Origin: Gracilaria gracilis
Lineage: Eukaryota; Rhodophyta; Florideophyceae; Gracilariales; Gracilariaceae
DNA length: 64,000 nucleotides
Direction of reading: 5' to 3'
Assembly (NCBI GenBank): GCA_030374805.1
Contig: JARGSG010000221.1
Span: 124,001-188,000, forward strand
Numbering within the stretch: the stretch's first letter is position 1; each line of letters opens with the position of its first letter. The notes under the pieces were generated by a model. It saw only the letters and a program-made list of their open reading frames with translations. It had not been told where the DNA came from and searched no databases. Shown here one piece after another: positions 22,818 to 32,429 of the stretch. Position numbers and translations under genes: made by a program.

Positions 22818-25800
22818 CTATGCGGGGGATGGGAGGTAGGGCCTGGAGGTAGGGTCCCGGTAGAATCTGTTGAGGTAGAATCTATGGAAACGCCAATGGA
22901 GGCGGGAATTGAAGGGGGGTGCGGGGTAGTTCTGGCGGAGAACATGAACGGAGCCAAGGATAGAAGAGAAATGGATGAGTCCAAACCATGGAGAAACGTT
23001 GTCGGATGTGGAGTGGGTGGAGATGGGAACTGGATGGGGGGTGTGGTTATGTTCGTCGTCTGTTGCCCATCGGAGGAATACGCAGTTGAGGGTGAAATCG
23101 ACTTCGTCGCTTGGTGGGACGAGCTCCATGAACTGTACGAATGCGAACTTCTTGGAAAATGGAGTGGAAAAAGGAAGGGTGCAGCGAAGAAGGGAGATGA
23201 GTTTGCAGACCTAGACGATGGGGGTGGAGTTGGAGGAGCTGGTGCCTGCGACGAGGACGTGAGAGAACTTTGGGGATTTAGAAGGACCGAAGGACGGGGC
23301 GGGAAATATTCGTTGGATGAGAGCGACTGGAGGATCCTGGAGCGCGAGCTCGTTCCGCTCTTCAATGTAGTGGTCGAGTGATGGGACATAACCGCCGACG
23401 ACGTAAGCGGAGTTGAATACGGTGATTCGGGTGCGACGGAGAGTGGGGGAGTTCTCTGAGAGTTTTAGGACTTCGAGAGAAAGGGTGATAAATGAAGCGA
23501 GGGCGAGGTTTCCAATCTGTTGGAGGATGGAGAGAGTGTAGGTGGAGAACAGGTCTTGTAGAGAATTGGGTTTGAAATGAGGATTAGAGTGGAGAAATTT
23601 GTGGGCGGTGATAAGATCAGCGAATGAGATGAGTTTTCCATCACGGACCAAATCGGGTTGGCGGGATTGGATAGGAGAGGCGATGGCAGAAGAAGAGGAA
23701 GTGATGGAGGGGTTGGTGGAAAGAAGGTTCCAATCTTTGGTGGCGTTGGAGTGATGGATGGCGCGAATGGTTCCTTCATGTGCGGTGGACCTGCGCTTTG
23801 AGGTTTTGGAGTAGTGTGACTTGAAGAGGGAGTGGGCGTGTTCTAATATGCCGGAATCGTTGAAGTGGAGGCCTCCGAAGCGGCGAATGTCCTCAACGAT
23901 GTAGTCGAGGAGATGGAACTTGATGGTGCCAAGGATGGAAGTGTGGTGGGGGCCAAGGACGAGTACGGCTGTGCGCTTGAAGGAGCGGATTTGGAATTGG
24001 AGGTCAGTGAGGCGGGAGTCAGTCCATTCTGCGGAGGTGTTGTATCTCATGGAGAAGAGGAGAAGATCGGAGTACTTGGTGAAAACGGAAGTGGTGCGAG
24101 CTGCATCGACCTCGTCACAGCAGCGGTCGAAGAAGGAGCCAATGAAGGGGAAAACCATGTCGAGTGAGCGATAGTCTTTTGCTTCGAGCATACCACGTAG
24201 GCCGTCGGAGGTGAAGATACCGTTAAGGGTTTGACCCTTGTCAGAGGAGGAAACGTCGATGTGGAGTCCTGTGGCTGGGGATTGCTTTTCGATGGCGGCG
24301 AGGATGGTGTTCGCATTTTTCAGGGTGAAGGAGCGGACGGAGTTGAAGGAACGACGGGATTTGGAGGAACGGGGGGTAGTGAAGAGTGATTCTGACTTGA
24401 GTCTCTCGATGGCTGCGAGCTTGATGAGCTTGGAGATGCCAAGGTGGAATTTATGGAGTGGTTCGAAGGGGAAGATGTTGTAAGGGGCGATGAGAGGGGT
24501 GATGTGGAGGAGAGGGTAAGATTCGAAGAGGGAGGATTATTTTGCAAGGGAAAGGGAGTGGAGTGCTTGAACGGCCTTTTCCTTGGTGTTTCGGGCGATT
24601 TTGGGCTCTCTAGCGAGGAGGGCCTTTTCAGCATCTTGGGGGAGGGTAGAATGTGATTTGCGGGCAGCAAGAGTCTGAGTCTGGGATCGAAGAGGGGGGG
24701 ATGGAATATGTTGGTGGAGGTCGGAGGGTGGGACGGTACATCGGTGGCATGGATGCTGGGGGCAGGTGCCGTGGGAGATGGCGAGAATGTTCTTTGCTTT
24801 TGAGATGTCTGCGCAGTATCTGGAGATGATTGGGTGACAATGGCGGAGTACGCCATTAGCGTCACGGAAGGGGAGGCCGGTGAGGCCGGAGGAGAGAAGA
24901 GGGTCGAGGAGGTTGGAGATGGCACGCTGGATGAGTTGCATTTTAGTAGATCGAGAGATGCTGGAAATGGTTTGGGGGATGGTATCGGGGTCTTGAGAGG
25001 GGGTGGCAAGATTGAAAGAGGTTGCAAGGTATCCGAGAAGGGTGAGGTTGTCGGTGATATATTTGCGACGGAACGAGTCGGGAAAGTTGAGGAGGGTGAT
25101 GTGAAGGGGGTAGGAGGTGATGGGAGAGAATTTGAGGAAGGTGGAGGACTTGTCGGAGTATACTTCGACGAAGCCGATGAAGGATTCGATACCGGTGCTC
25201 TCAGGGGTGTGCCAAATGCAGGAGTTATTGGAGGACTGCATTATTGCGTGCTTGAGGGCTGGGACAGCTTCTTTTCCGAGGGAGGAAGCCATGGGGTGAG
25301 CGAAAGTGGGAGAGCCAGAGGAGGTTGTGTGGGGGACGTGGTGGAAGAAGGTGTTGTCGGAGTGTGCCAGTGCGAGCTGTCGTTTAAGGACTTGGAGTGC
25401 ATCCTTTCGGAAGAGGGTGGCTGTGAAGAGGTGCTGTGGGTCGTTGGGGGTGGTGGGGGTGAAAGCGATGTTGGTGATCCGGTGTTGGAAGAGGTCTGTG
25501 TGAAGTTTGAGACACTGGGAGGCGAAGAAGACGCGTTGTGGAAGGCTGAGTTGGAGAACAAGGGTCGTGGAAGAGAGAGATGAGTTCTCCTGCCTTGCGG
25601 TGGCCGAGGTTGGAAGCCATGGGAGGGATGTAGACGACCATTCGTTCGAGGTGGGGGTTGTTGAGGAGAGGGAAGGAGAGGGTCTGTGGAGGAGGTGGGG
25701 AGGAGGAGAGGGAGCAGACGGGGGTGCCTACGATATGGTGGGCGTCTTGGGTGTGGACGGAGAGGGACAGCTGTTGCTGGTGGTAGGAGTCGTCGTCGGC

Positions 25801-26034
25801 GATGGGGACGTTATCGGAAGGGCGATTGGAGAGAGGAGGTGGACGGGGGGTTGGTGGGAGTTGGGGTGTGGGCTTGTGACGCTTTGTGCGTCGGGGGAAG
25901 TGAGGGACGTTGCTGCCGGGGGAGAGGAAACGTTTATTAGCGGTGAGACGGTTGGAGCATCTTCTTTGGTGTCTTTGAATTGCGGGGATGGGGCGAGCGA
26001 AGAAGGAGCAGCCTTCAAAGCAGCAATAAGGCAT
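22818..26034 (-). pseudogene. Plavaka-type (CACTA/TNP2-like) transposase, decayed
   Basis: The start at 26034 gives an N-terminal C2HC zinc finger (Cys4, Cys9, His22, Cys26), typical of Plavaka transposases. The catalytic region on 24537-25292 shows VEVYSDKSS (first Asp), then YPLHITLLNFP, GYLATSF, GVLRHCHPIISRYCADI and a Cys cluster CPQHPCHRC. Next come PFEPLHKFHLG near 24450 and KFHLLDYIVEDIRRFGG with SGILEHAHSLFK, equivalent to the conserved HSLxHY region. The C-terminal part (22818-23129) has FAFVQFMELVP and the final SPWFG block. Breaks are a frame change near 25570 and in-frame stops TAA 24537-24539 and TAG 23211-23213. It is the only transposase in the element and so its likely mover. 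Confidence 0.8.
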
Positions 26035-26359
26035 GGCGGGGAGCGGTGTGAGGGTGTTGGGGGAGAGGGGGGTACGTAGTGGTGGGGAGCGTAATATGGC
26101 GCACGGGGGGTGGGACGGAGTGATGGGAAGGGGGGGGCGGGTGGCATGTGATGCGAAGGCGTTTCAAAAGTGAGAGAATAAACGGCCGATATCTGATATG
26201 AGAGCTGTTGTGCTTAATCTCTATAGAGAGTTCCTATTCGAATGGTTTCTATTCTTCTAATCGTATTGCATAAGTAGCTATCTATGTATATATATATATA
26301 TATCTATTCGCCGCCTTATAGTTCTAATTATGTGCCACCTACACACTTACATTGGGTTC
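26035..26359. other. Transposase 5' region
   Basis: This is the promoter side of the transposase gene. It includes a TA microsatellite (about 26283-26302) and no gene. Confidence 0.5.
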
Positions 26360-26578
26360 GGAAACTAGCATGAACGGAAGTAACATGCTAGTTTGTCTTC
26401 CATCCAAACTAGCAATGATGGAAATAATCGTGAATGATTCTTTCCACACAAACTAGCAGAAGTGGAAATGTGGAAATATTTTCGGAAACTAAGCACATCC
26501 AAATTTGGATAAATTCACCGGTTTTTCAATCATTTTAATTCGGTCATTTTTGACACCAAAACTAGCATTCCGATAACA
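26360..26578 (-). repeat. Right terminal inverted repeat and subterminal AACTAGC cluster
   Basis: The terminal repeat is at 26559-26578. AACTAGC or GCTAGTT copies lie at about 26365, 26388, 26405, 26451 and 26560. The cluster mirrors that of the left end. Confidence 0.75.
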
Positions 26579-26582
26579 TCGA

Positions 26583-27837
26583 TGCGCTTGCATGACATGC
26601 CCCTGGGGCACCTGTCCGACAGGGTGAATGTGTCCGCCGCCGGGGTTGTTCGAATGAGATGCGCCCGGGGCGTTGCCGCTCTGCGGAAGAGGAGCTGACC
26701 GGAAACCCGTGAAGAATCCTTGGTTAGGTTGCTGACCGCTCATTGAGCGTGGAACCCGAGGAGTCGGAGGGAGGTTGATTCGATGGAGCTCAAGAGCGAG
26801 AGGAGAGCTGCTGGGAACAGTAGAGGTCGTCGCAGGAGCGAGTGGAGTGTTGAGAAGTTGTGCGCGTTGGTCTTCGCAAGGCGAGAGGGCATCCGAGGTA
26901 CTCGTGCTTGCGCTCTTATGCCCGACGTTCCGAGCTCGAGCCGCCATCGCGGCGTTGTTTTCGCTCTTAAGGAGGGGGATATGAAAGACAACACTCGTAA
27001 GGGGAGGTTTTGAGGACTTAGTGAATTTTCCGCATTGATGCGTAGAGTCGATATATGAACTGTACCGCCGCTGGCGGGGTGTTGCGCTCAGATTGTTTTT
27101 GAGTTTGTACACGTGGGATGCACGGCCTGAGCTACCGCCCAGCGGGCGTGACGGGAACAAGTGTTGCACGGATACCCAGGAGGCGATGCCATCAGCATTG
27201 GTGTATTTACTAGATATATTTGGTACTTTATTTGGCCGGCGCACCAACTGTCAGGGGCCGTGCCGAGCCTACTACTTAGTAGGTTGAGCTATGCTCCCTC
27301 AGTAAATCACCCTTGTCAAGCAAGGGCTTCCTGGCTCTAACTATCACGCCTTCGCGGACTGTTCGCCTCCAAGTGGAGTGACAACCGCGTTGCTCACGTA
27401 TAAGTTACCCACCCTGGTGGCGCTTAGAGTATCACCCCTGCGTGTGTATGTCGTTCCGACTACTGTCGTATACTGGCCCCAGTATTGGGTTTCGTTTGTG
27501 TGTTACGCACCTATCCCCACTTTCTGTGGACCACTTTGCCCCTTTTTGGGTTTGTTCTACTGCCCACTCTCACGTGGCTCGCCGTCCGACATCGTGTCGT
27601 CGCCGTTTCACTCTTACGAGGCCCAGTCTTGAGACCGCTATTCGCACGTGTCCCTACACGGTACTCGGCCCGCACTGTGCACTTCGACGCTCGTCGTTAA
27701 GGTTTGACCTCGGTTTACAGCCGGCTAGTCGTGTCATTCCCGGAATGCTCTGTTCGCTGTGCTACCTCCCCAAGAGTAAGATCCGGAACATCTTCGTGGC
27801 TGTTTCGCTTTTCTGGCCAAAGGCGTTGCACTACCCA
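26583..27837 (+). mobile_element. Ty3/gypsy element B, 3' fragment
   Basis: From the left: the N-terminal coding part of the opposite-strand accessory frame (about 26590-26960, minus strand, related to 30297 onward), the polypurine tract AAGGAGGGGGATA (26969-26981) and a 3' LTR (26982-27837). The LTR is of the same family as that at 29410 but clearly diverged, so the fragment is older. The left side is cut at the large transposon. The right end lies within a Ulp1-like gene. Confidence 0.8.
26982..27837 (+). repeat. 3' LTR of Ty3 element B
   Basis: It begins TGAAAGACAACACTCG and ends near CACTACCCA, about 856 bp. It aligns through its length with the reverse complement of 29410-30261, with many substitutions. 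Confidence 0.8.
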
Positions 27838-28535
27838 CCCCAGTACATTCTCCACTTCTCTCTTTCAATGCGCTCCGCAAACAACACTCCCCAATGGGTA
27901 CTTTTCACATTTACCGGCATAAGTATATTGGACACTCTCTCTGGAATCAGATACAACTTATCGAAAACTATCTTTCTGTACGTATTTTGCACATTATGAT
28001 GATCAGATTTAGATTGGGTTTCAAAACTTTCGGCATGACGGCCAATAAGGCACGTTTTTTCGGCATAAATGTAAACTACACCGCGCATAGGCTCCAATTC
28101 TATAATCCAAGCTCCAAGTAGCGCGTTACAGAATTTATTACGGTTTCTTGAAGACTTAACTGGATGGATATCTACGGTACCTTTTGATTCTGTCCCGTTG
28201 TTTATCTCGGATACTAGATAATAACACAACTTTCGAAGTTTTTTAAACTTATCAGTAGATTTTCTATCAAACACAATAGTTGTGTGCATTTTGACATCAT
28301 TGAAGAGTTTTGAAATCTTTTTGAACATTTGTTGCAGTTTATTCTTCTCTAGAACAGTGAGCTCACGGTATTTCGGGTCCAATGAACCAGCTATCTTCTC
28401 CGTACTCTTGGCTAGAAGTAGATTATGCTTTATTGCTTCTGCTGAATGTTTATTTCTGGGAATGCAGAAATTGAATATTGCGTAATGCAAGGGATTTTTT
28501 GGAAAAAGCGAACAAAATAGGCGCGCGCATAACAA
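27838..28535 (-). pseudogene. Ulp1-like (C48) cysteine protease, truncated
   Basis: The open frame ends against the LTR of element B. Its last part reads DKLYLIPERVSNILMPVNV followed by STHWGVLF. This is the hydrophobic strand and catalytic His-Trp of SUMO/Ulp1-type proteases. The later catalytic Asp, Gln and Cys lie beyond the truncation. The N-terminal 150 residues are basic and unassigned. Such proteases occur both as host deSUMOylases and inside some DNA transposons (Mutator-like), and the context does not decide between these. Only about 230 residues remain. Confidence 0.55.
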
Positions 28536-29404
28536 AAAGTTAGCCTACTCCCGTAATTAACATAGAAGCTTACCCGATTTTGTCGTAGTGCATTTCAGAT
28601 TACGAAATTTTGATCGAATAAGTTGGATTGATATTGTTTTCTTGCGATCCTGAGATCTCAAAGAGCACGGAGTTCTTTAACTGCAGCGGGCGTTGGCCAC
28701 AAAATGGCAACACACGCCGCAACACACCCATTTGAGCGTCACCAAGTTTGTATCACGCCGTGAAGTAAGTGGGGCCAATAGGCACCTTTGGGGCAAAGGT
28801 TCTAGACACCTGGCGGGAGCACAGGGAATGGGGAGGTTTTGAGAGCGTTTCAATATCAAGGGAGGATTTTTGATAATATGTTACATAAAAAAGGGGGTTC
28901 TTGGGCCTGTTTCTTGACAAATACCACAGTGCGTTGATTCTTCGTCCTTTGTAATGGAACATGTAAAGCGCTAGAAATATGGATAGAATCGGATTTGCAA
29001 AACGACACATTTGATACAAAAGGTTATTTCGACGTGCAATTCGTTCTTTGAGAACCGTTTAGTTTTCGAAACAATCAAAAATTGCGTCTTTGAATGCGGC
29101 TAAAGCCGTCTTGAAATTGGCTATAGTCATCGACGAATCATTGTTGTGTAGATGGTGCGTGTACGGGCGGCATTGAGGCTTATCGCGTAAAGCATGCGTT
29201 GTTTTGGGTACCTTTCAAATTTGTTTGGAATTCGATGACGCACGAGCATTTGTGCTTTTAATTTTTATCGGATCAGAATATGGGCTCTTTTTTCCGTTAC
29301 TGCTTGATGCGGAAGCCAAGGTCAGGGTTTTAAATGTCGCTAGTGCCTGTATCTCAATTTGCATGGCATCTTCGAAATCAAAGCAATTCGTATATCGAAC
29401 TTCA
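28536..29404. other. No recognised gene
   Basis: This is upstream of the protease fragment and left of the 29410 LTR. A minus-strand frame (28753-29019) is open but matches nothing I know. Confidence 0.4.
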
Positions 29405-29409
29405 AACTA

Positions 29410-30261
29410 TGTGGAGCAACGCCTTTGGCGGGAAAAGCGCAAGCTCACGAAGACGTTCGGAATCTTCCCCTCGACAGGGCAGCACAGCGAACGGAGCACT
29501 CCGGGAATGACACAGCTAAGCCGGTTGTAAATCCGAGGTCAAACCGTCACGACAAGCGTCGGAGCGTTAGGCTGATTAGTAGTCGGTAGAGATCCACGTG
29601 TTCACACGGTCACGAGATGAGTCCTCGAAAGAGAGTAGCACGGCAACGACAAGGTGTCGGAAACGGGCCACTGCGAACAGGGCAAAAAGGCAAACCCAAA
29701 AAGGGGAGAAAGCAAACCACCAGAGTGGGGAAAAGAGAGAGAACAAAGCAAACCCAATACAGGGGCGAGTATACGACAATAGGTCGGAACGAGACACACA
29801 AATAGTGGTTATACTCTGAGCGCCACAAGGGTGGGTAACTATACGTGAACAACGCGGTCGTCACTCCACTTGGAGGTGAACAGTCCGCGAAGGCGTGATA
29901 GTTAGAGCCAGAAGCCCTTGCTTGGCAAGGGGCAATCTACTTGGGGGAGCGATGCTCAACCCTCTAAGTACTGAGCTCGGCGCACCACTGACAGTGGGTG
30001 CGCCGGGCAAAATAATCTATATATAATATCTGAGTAAATACAGCAATGCTGGGTGCACTGCCTCCGGCATATCCATGATACACGTGTGCTAGTCACACCC
30101 GCTAAGCGGCGCCTCGAGCCGTGCAATCCACGTGTACATGTGTGGAAATTACCTCGGCGAGGCGACACGCTAATAGCGGTGTAGCTCATATATATCTACT
30201 AACGCATGATGCGGAAATTAACTAAGTACCTCAAATCGCCTCCAAGGAGTGTTGTCCTTCA
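29410..30261 (-). repeat. 3' LTR of element 2
   Basis: This is the left copy, 852 bp. It is flanked on the left by AACTA and on the right by the polypurine tract. Confidence 0.93.
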
Positions 30262-30277
30262 TATCCCCCTCCTTAAG
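30262..30277 (-). other. Polypurine tract of element 2
   Basis: On the minus strand it reads CTTAAGGAGGGGGATA directly before the 3' LTR. It is the usual plus-strand primer position. Confidence 0.85.
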
Positions 30278-30296
30278 AGTGAGCCACGCTGTCGCG

Positions 30297-32255
30297 ATGG
30301 CGGGTCGAACTCCCAACCGTGGGCATAAAAGCGCATCCCCGAAGTCTTCGGATTCCATCTCGCCTCGCGAAGACCAAGTCACTACCACTTCCAAGTGCAA
30401 ACCTCGCTCTAGCGACCACCAACCCTGTTCACTACAGTCTTCAACTCGCTCTCGCGGTCGTACTACCAACCTTCCCGTTCCTCAAGCGCCTCGCGCGATG
30501 AGCGGTCAACCTCCGAACTCGGGATACTTCTCCGGATTTCGTTCCGCGCCTCTCCCGCAAAGCGGCAATGCTTCTGGGGCGTCCCAGGGACTCAACGCCA
30601 GCGGCGGGCACATTCTCCCTCCGGGGCAGCAGCCCCATGGTCACGTCATGCAGGAAGTGCCGTGGCCTTCCTACATTGAGCTCGTCGGGCTGAACCCTCG
30701 CGTTCACGCGCATCTTTTCCGGACTGCTCCGTGGTTTCATCCTACAGCCGTTTTCAACGAGGAGCTCATCGCGTCCTATGCGGACGGTACTGATCGCCTT
30801 CCCGGGGATCTTCCGGCGTTAGTCACCACTTCGTGGGATTGGCGTCGACGGGTTGCCGTTCCTCCTCATGCAATCGTGCGGCGTTCCGGCGAGTCGCTGG
30901 CTTCCGCTCAGGCGGCATTGGTTCGCTTGGGCTATGCGCGGCAGAGCCGGGCGAACTTCGAGTTCCCAATTCCTGATTCCATCAGCTTTGATCTCCGGTT
31001 ATACCGTACTCAAGGCGAGATTTCGTACTGCACCCGCTTGGCGGTGGTTGAGACTTACTCCTCGAGAGGACGTCCTAGTGTACGCCAGGAGGCGGTATGT
31101 TGGATTCATCCCATCATCCGGGCGGAGTTCAGGTATCTTCGCCGGGAGTCCCGTTCGCGGTGGTTACAGAACTTCATCCGCGATGAGCGCCGTGCGCGTT
31201 CCCGTTTCGGGTTTCTCGTCCCGTATCGAAACAGGGAGATCAATCGAATCCGGCACAATCACCGGCTGGGCCGTTATGTTCCCATTCCCACTTGGTGGTC
31301 CTCGGTGGAGGTATGTCGCGGGTGCTACGTGGAGTTGCCCCCGGTCCTCTCCTATCTTGGCTCCTGCCTCATCGAGGATCCGTATTCCGGACTGTGGTCC
31401 ATGGTGCTCACCGAGTGGGCTATCCGCACCGCGGCTTACCTTCTATGGGAAGTATATGACCAGTATCGACTGTGGTATGTCCCGCCTCGCCTTCGTGCGT
31501 GCATCCGAGGAATCTCGTTGCGGGTCCCTCTGGGAGGTGAAAACAATGCCGAAGAAGTTCGTGGACTCCTCGACGTAATCGACCGAGTGGATTGGGCCAG
31601 CGTGCCCTTCGCTCAGAGCGGCCGCGGTCACGAGGACGGCGGTTTCGACCGGTCTCCGGGACGACGCACGCCATTGGCGGGAGAATTCATCTTTTTCAAT
31701 CCCTGGGAGGTGCAAGAGATCACCGCAGCTGAAGCGGCAGCTCTCCGGATGGCTCCGAGGTACATCCCTTACGGGCATCCCGTTGGCTTCGTCGATCCTG
31801 ACGATTCTTACCACGCCTACGGCGGTGATGACGACCAAATTATGGACGACGAACCCGAGATGGGGTATGATGACGACGTAGTCGAAGAGGTTCCTTCCGC
31901 CAACGCGGTTGAGCCGACCTCCAATGACACGGCAGCGCCGGGAATGGCGACGGCTGAGCCGGTGAATCCACCGGCGCCCGAACCTTCGTCGGTAGGTGCA
32001 GTGGTGGCTTCCCTTCCGGACGAACCAGAGGTGATCGAGGTGCCTGCCGTCCTCCCCTCTGGGGGTGGAACCGGTGAGGCGGCTGTGATCGCTCAGTTCC
32101 TCCGAGGAGTTGGGCTTTCCGCCACTGTCGCGAGCGGGGACGTCGCCGCAATGCGGGACGCGTTGGCTGCACGCCTTACTGGCGGATCCAATCCCAGCAA
32201 TGGGGGTACTGGTGAGGGCGCTCCGGGCCCCTCCAACCAAGGGTCGGGGGCTTAG
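30297..32255 (+). CDS. Opposite-strand accessory ORF of element 2
   Basis: This frame of 652 residues runs against gag-pol, between the pol terminus and the 3' LTR. The N-terminus (about 1-110) is Ser/Pro/Arg-rich. The conserved core includes EFRYLRRESRSRW, ARSRFGFLVPYRN, CYVELPPVLSYLG, TEWAIRTAAYLLWE and WYVPPRLR. Then come DRSPGRRTP and a GHP motif, an acidic linker and a C-terminal helix with AVIAQFLRGVG. No known fold or membrane segment is recognised. Homologous frames sit at the same place and orientation in elements 1, B and 3a. Extra frames, some antisense, between pol and the 3' LTR are known in certain plant Ty3 lineages; the function is unknown. Confidence 0.8.
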   Translation: MAGRTPNRGHKSASPKSSDSISPREDQVTTTSKCKPRSSDHQPCSLQSSTRSRGRTTNLPVPQAPRAMSGQPPNSGYFSGFRSAPLPQSGNASGASQGLNASGGHILPPGQQPHGHVMQEVPWPSYIELVGLNPRVHAHLFRTAPWFHPTAVFNEELIASYADGTDRLPGDLPALVTTSWDWRRRVAVPPHAIVRRSGESLASAQAALVRLGYARQSRANFEFPIPDSISFDLRLYRTQGEISYCTRLAVVETYSSRGRPSVRQEAVCWIHPIIRAEFRYLRRESRSRWLQNFIRDERRARSRFGFLVPYRNREINRIRHNHRLGRYVPIPTWWSSVEVCRGCYVELPPVLSYLGSCLIEDPYSGLWSMVLTEWAIRTAAYLLWEVYDQYRLWYVPPRLRACIRGISLRVPLGGENNAEEVRGLLDVIDRVDWASVPFAQSGRGHEDGGFDRSPGRRTPLAGEFIFFNPWEVQEITAAEAAALRMAPRYIPYGHPVGFVDPDDSYHAYGGDDDQIMDDEPEMGYDDDVVEEVPSANAVEPTSNDTAAPGMATAEPVNPPAPEPSSVGAVVASLPDEPEVIEVPAVLPSGGGTGEAAVIAQFLRGVGLSATVASGDVAAMRDALAARLTGGSNPSNGGTGEGAPGPSNQGSGA

Positions 32256-32429
32256 TCCATCTTCCACCTGATTCCCGCTATGCGTTGTTGTTGTAGGATA
32301 TAGCCTCGATGGCCATTAAACCTACTTCAGTCTATGACGTATATTTTTCCTTTCCTAAGTGCCAGTTTCGTCTTCTCCCACTTCTCGACTTCCTTCTAGA
32401 TGAGCTAGCTTCTTCCCCTTCAGGGCGTG

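Larger units (their letters stand above)
7960..26578. mobile_element. 18.6-kb Plavaka/CACTA-like DNA transposon with DNA/chromatin-modification cargo
   Basis: The left end reads TGTTCTCGGAATGCTAGTTT. The reverse complement of the right end reads TGTTATCGGAATGCTAGTTT, a 19/20 match. TCGA flanks both ends (7956-7959 and 26579-26582). Both subterminal regions are rich in AACTAGC/GCTAGTT, as in CACTA-type elements. Inside, left to right: coiled-coil protein (-), ketopantoate-reductase-like gene (+), ParB-2OG dioxygenase (-), a palindrome and hairpin-repeat region, methyltransferase-SET (+), basic coiled-coil protein (+), unknown gene (+) and Plavaka-type transposase (-). Most genes carry one to six interruptions, so the copy looks inactive. 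TCGA is itself a palindrome, so it could be part of the repeat rather than a duplication. Confidence 0.75.

Noticed and set aside
22815-26079. Several long plus-strand frames (Gly/Glu-rich)
   Set aside because: They are antisense shadows of the Plavaka-type transposase, whose motifs are all on the minus strand.
7960-26578. Polinton/Maverick, Starship or Helitron identity for the large element
   Set aside because: No capsid, protein-primed polymerase, retroviral-type integrase, tyrosine recombinase or Rep-helicase was seen. The transposase is Plavaka-like and the ends are short inverted repeats.
26583-26600. The large transposon as a clean insertion into element B
   Set aside because: Sequence left of 7956 does not resemble the continuation of element B's accessory frame, so a simple insertion with B on both sides is not supported.
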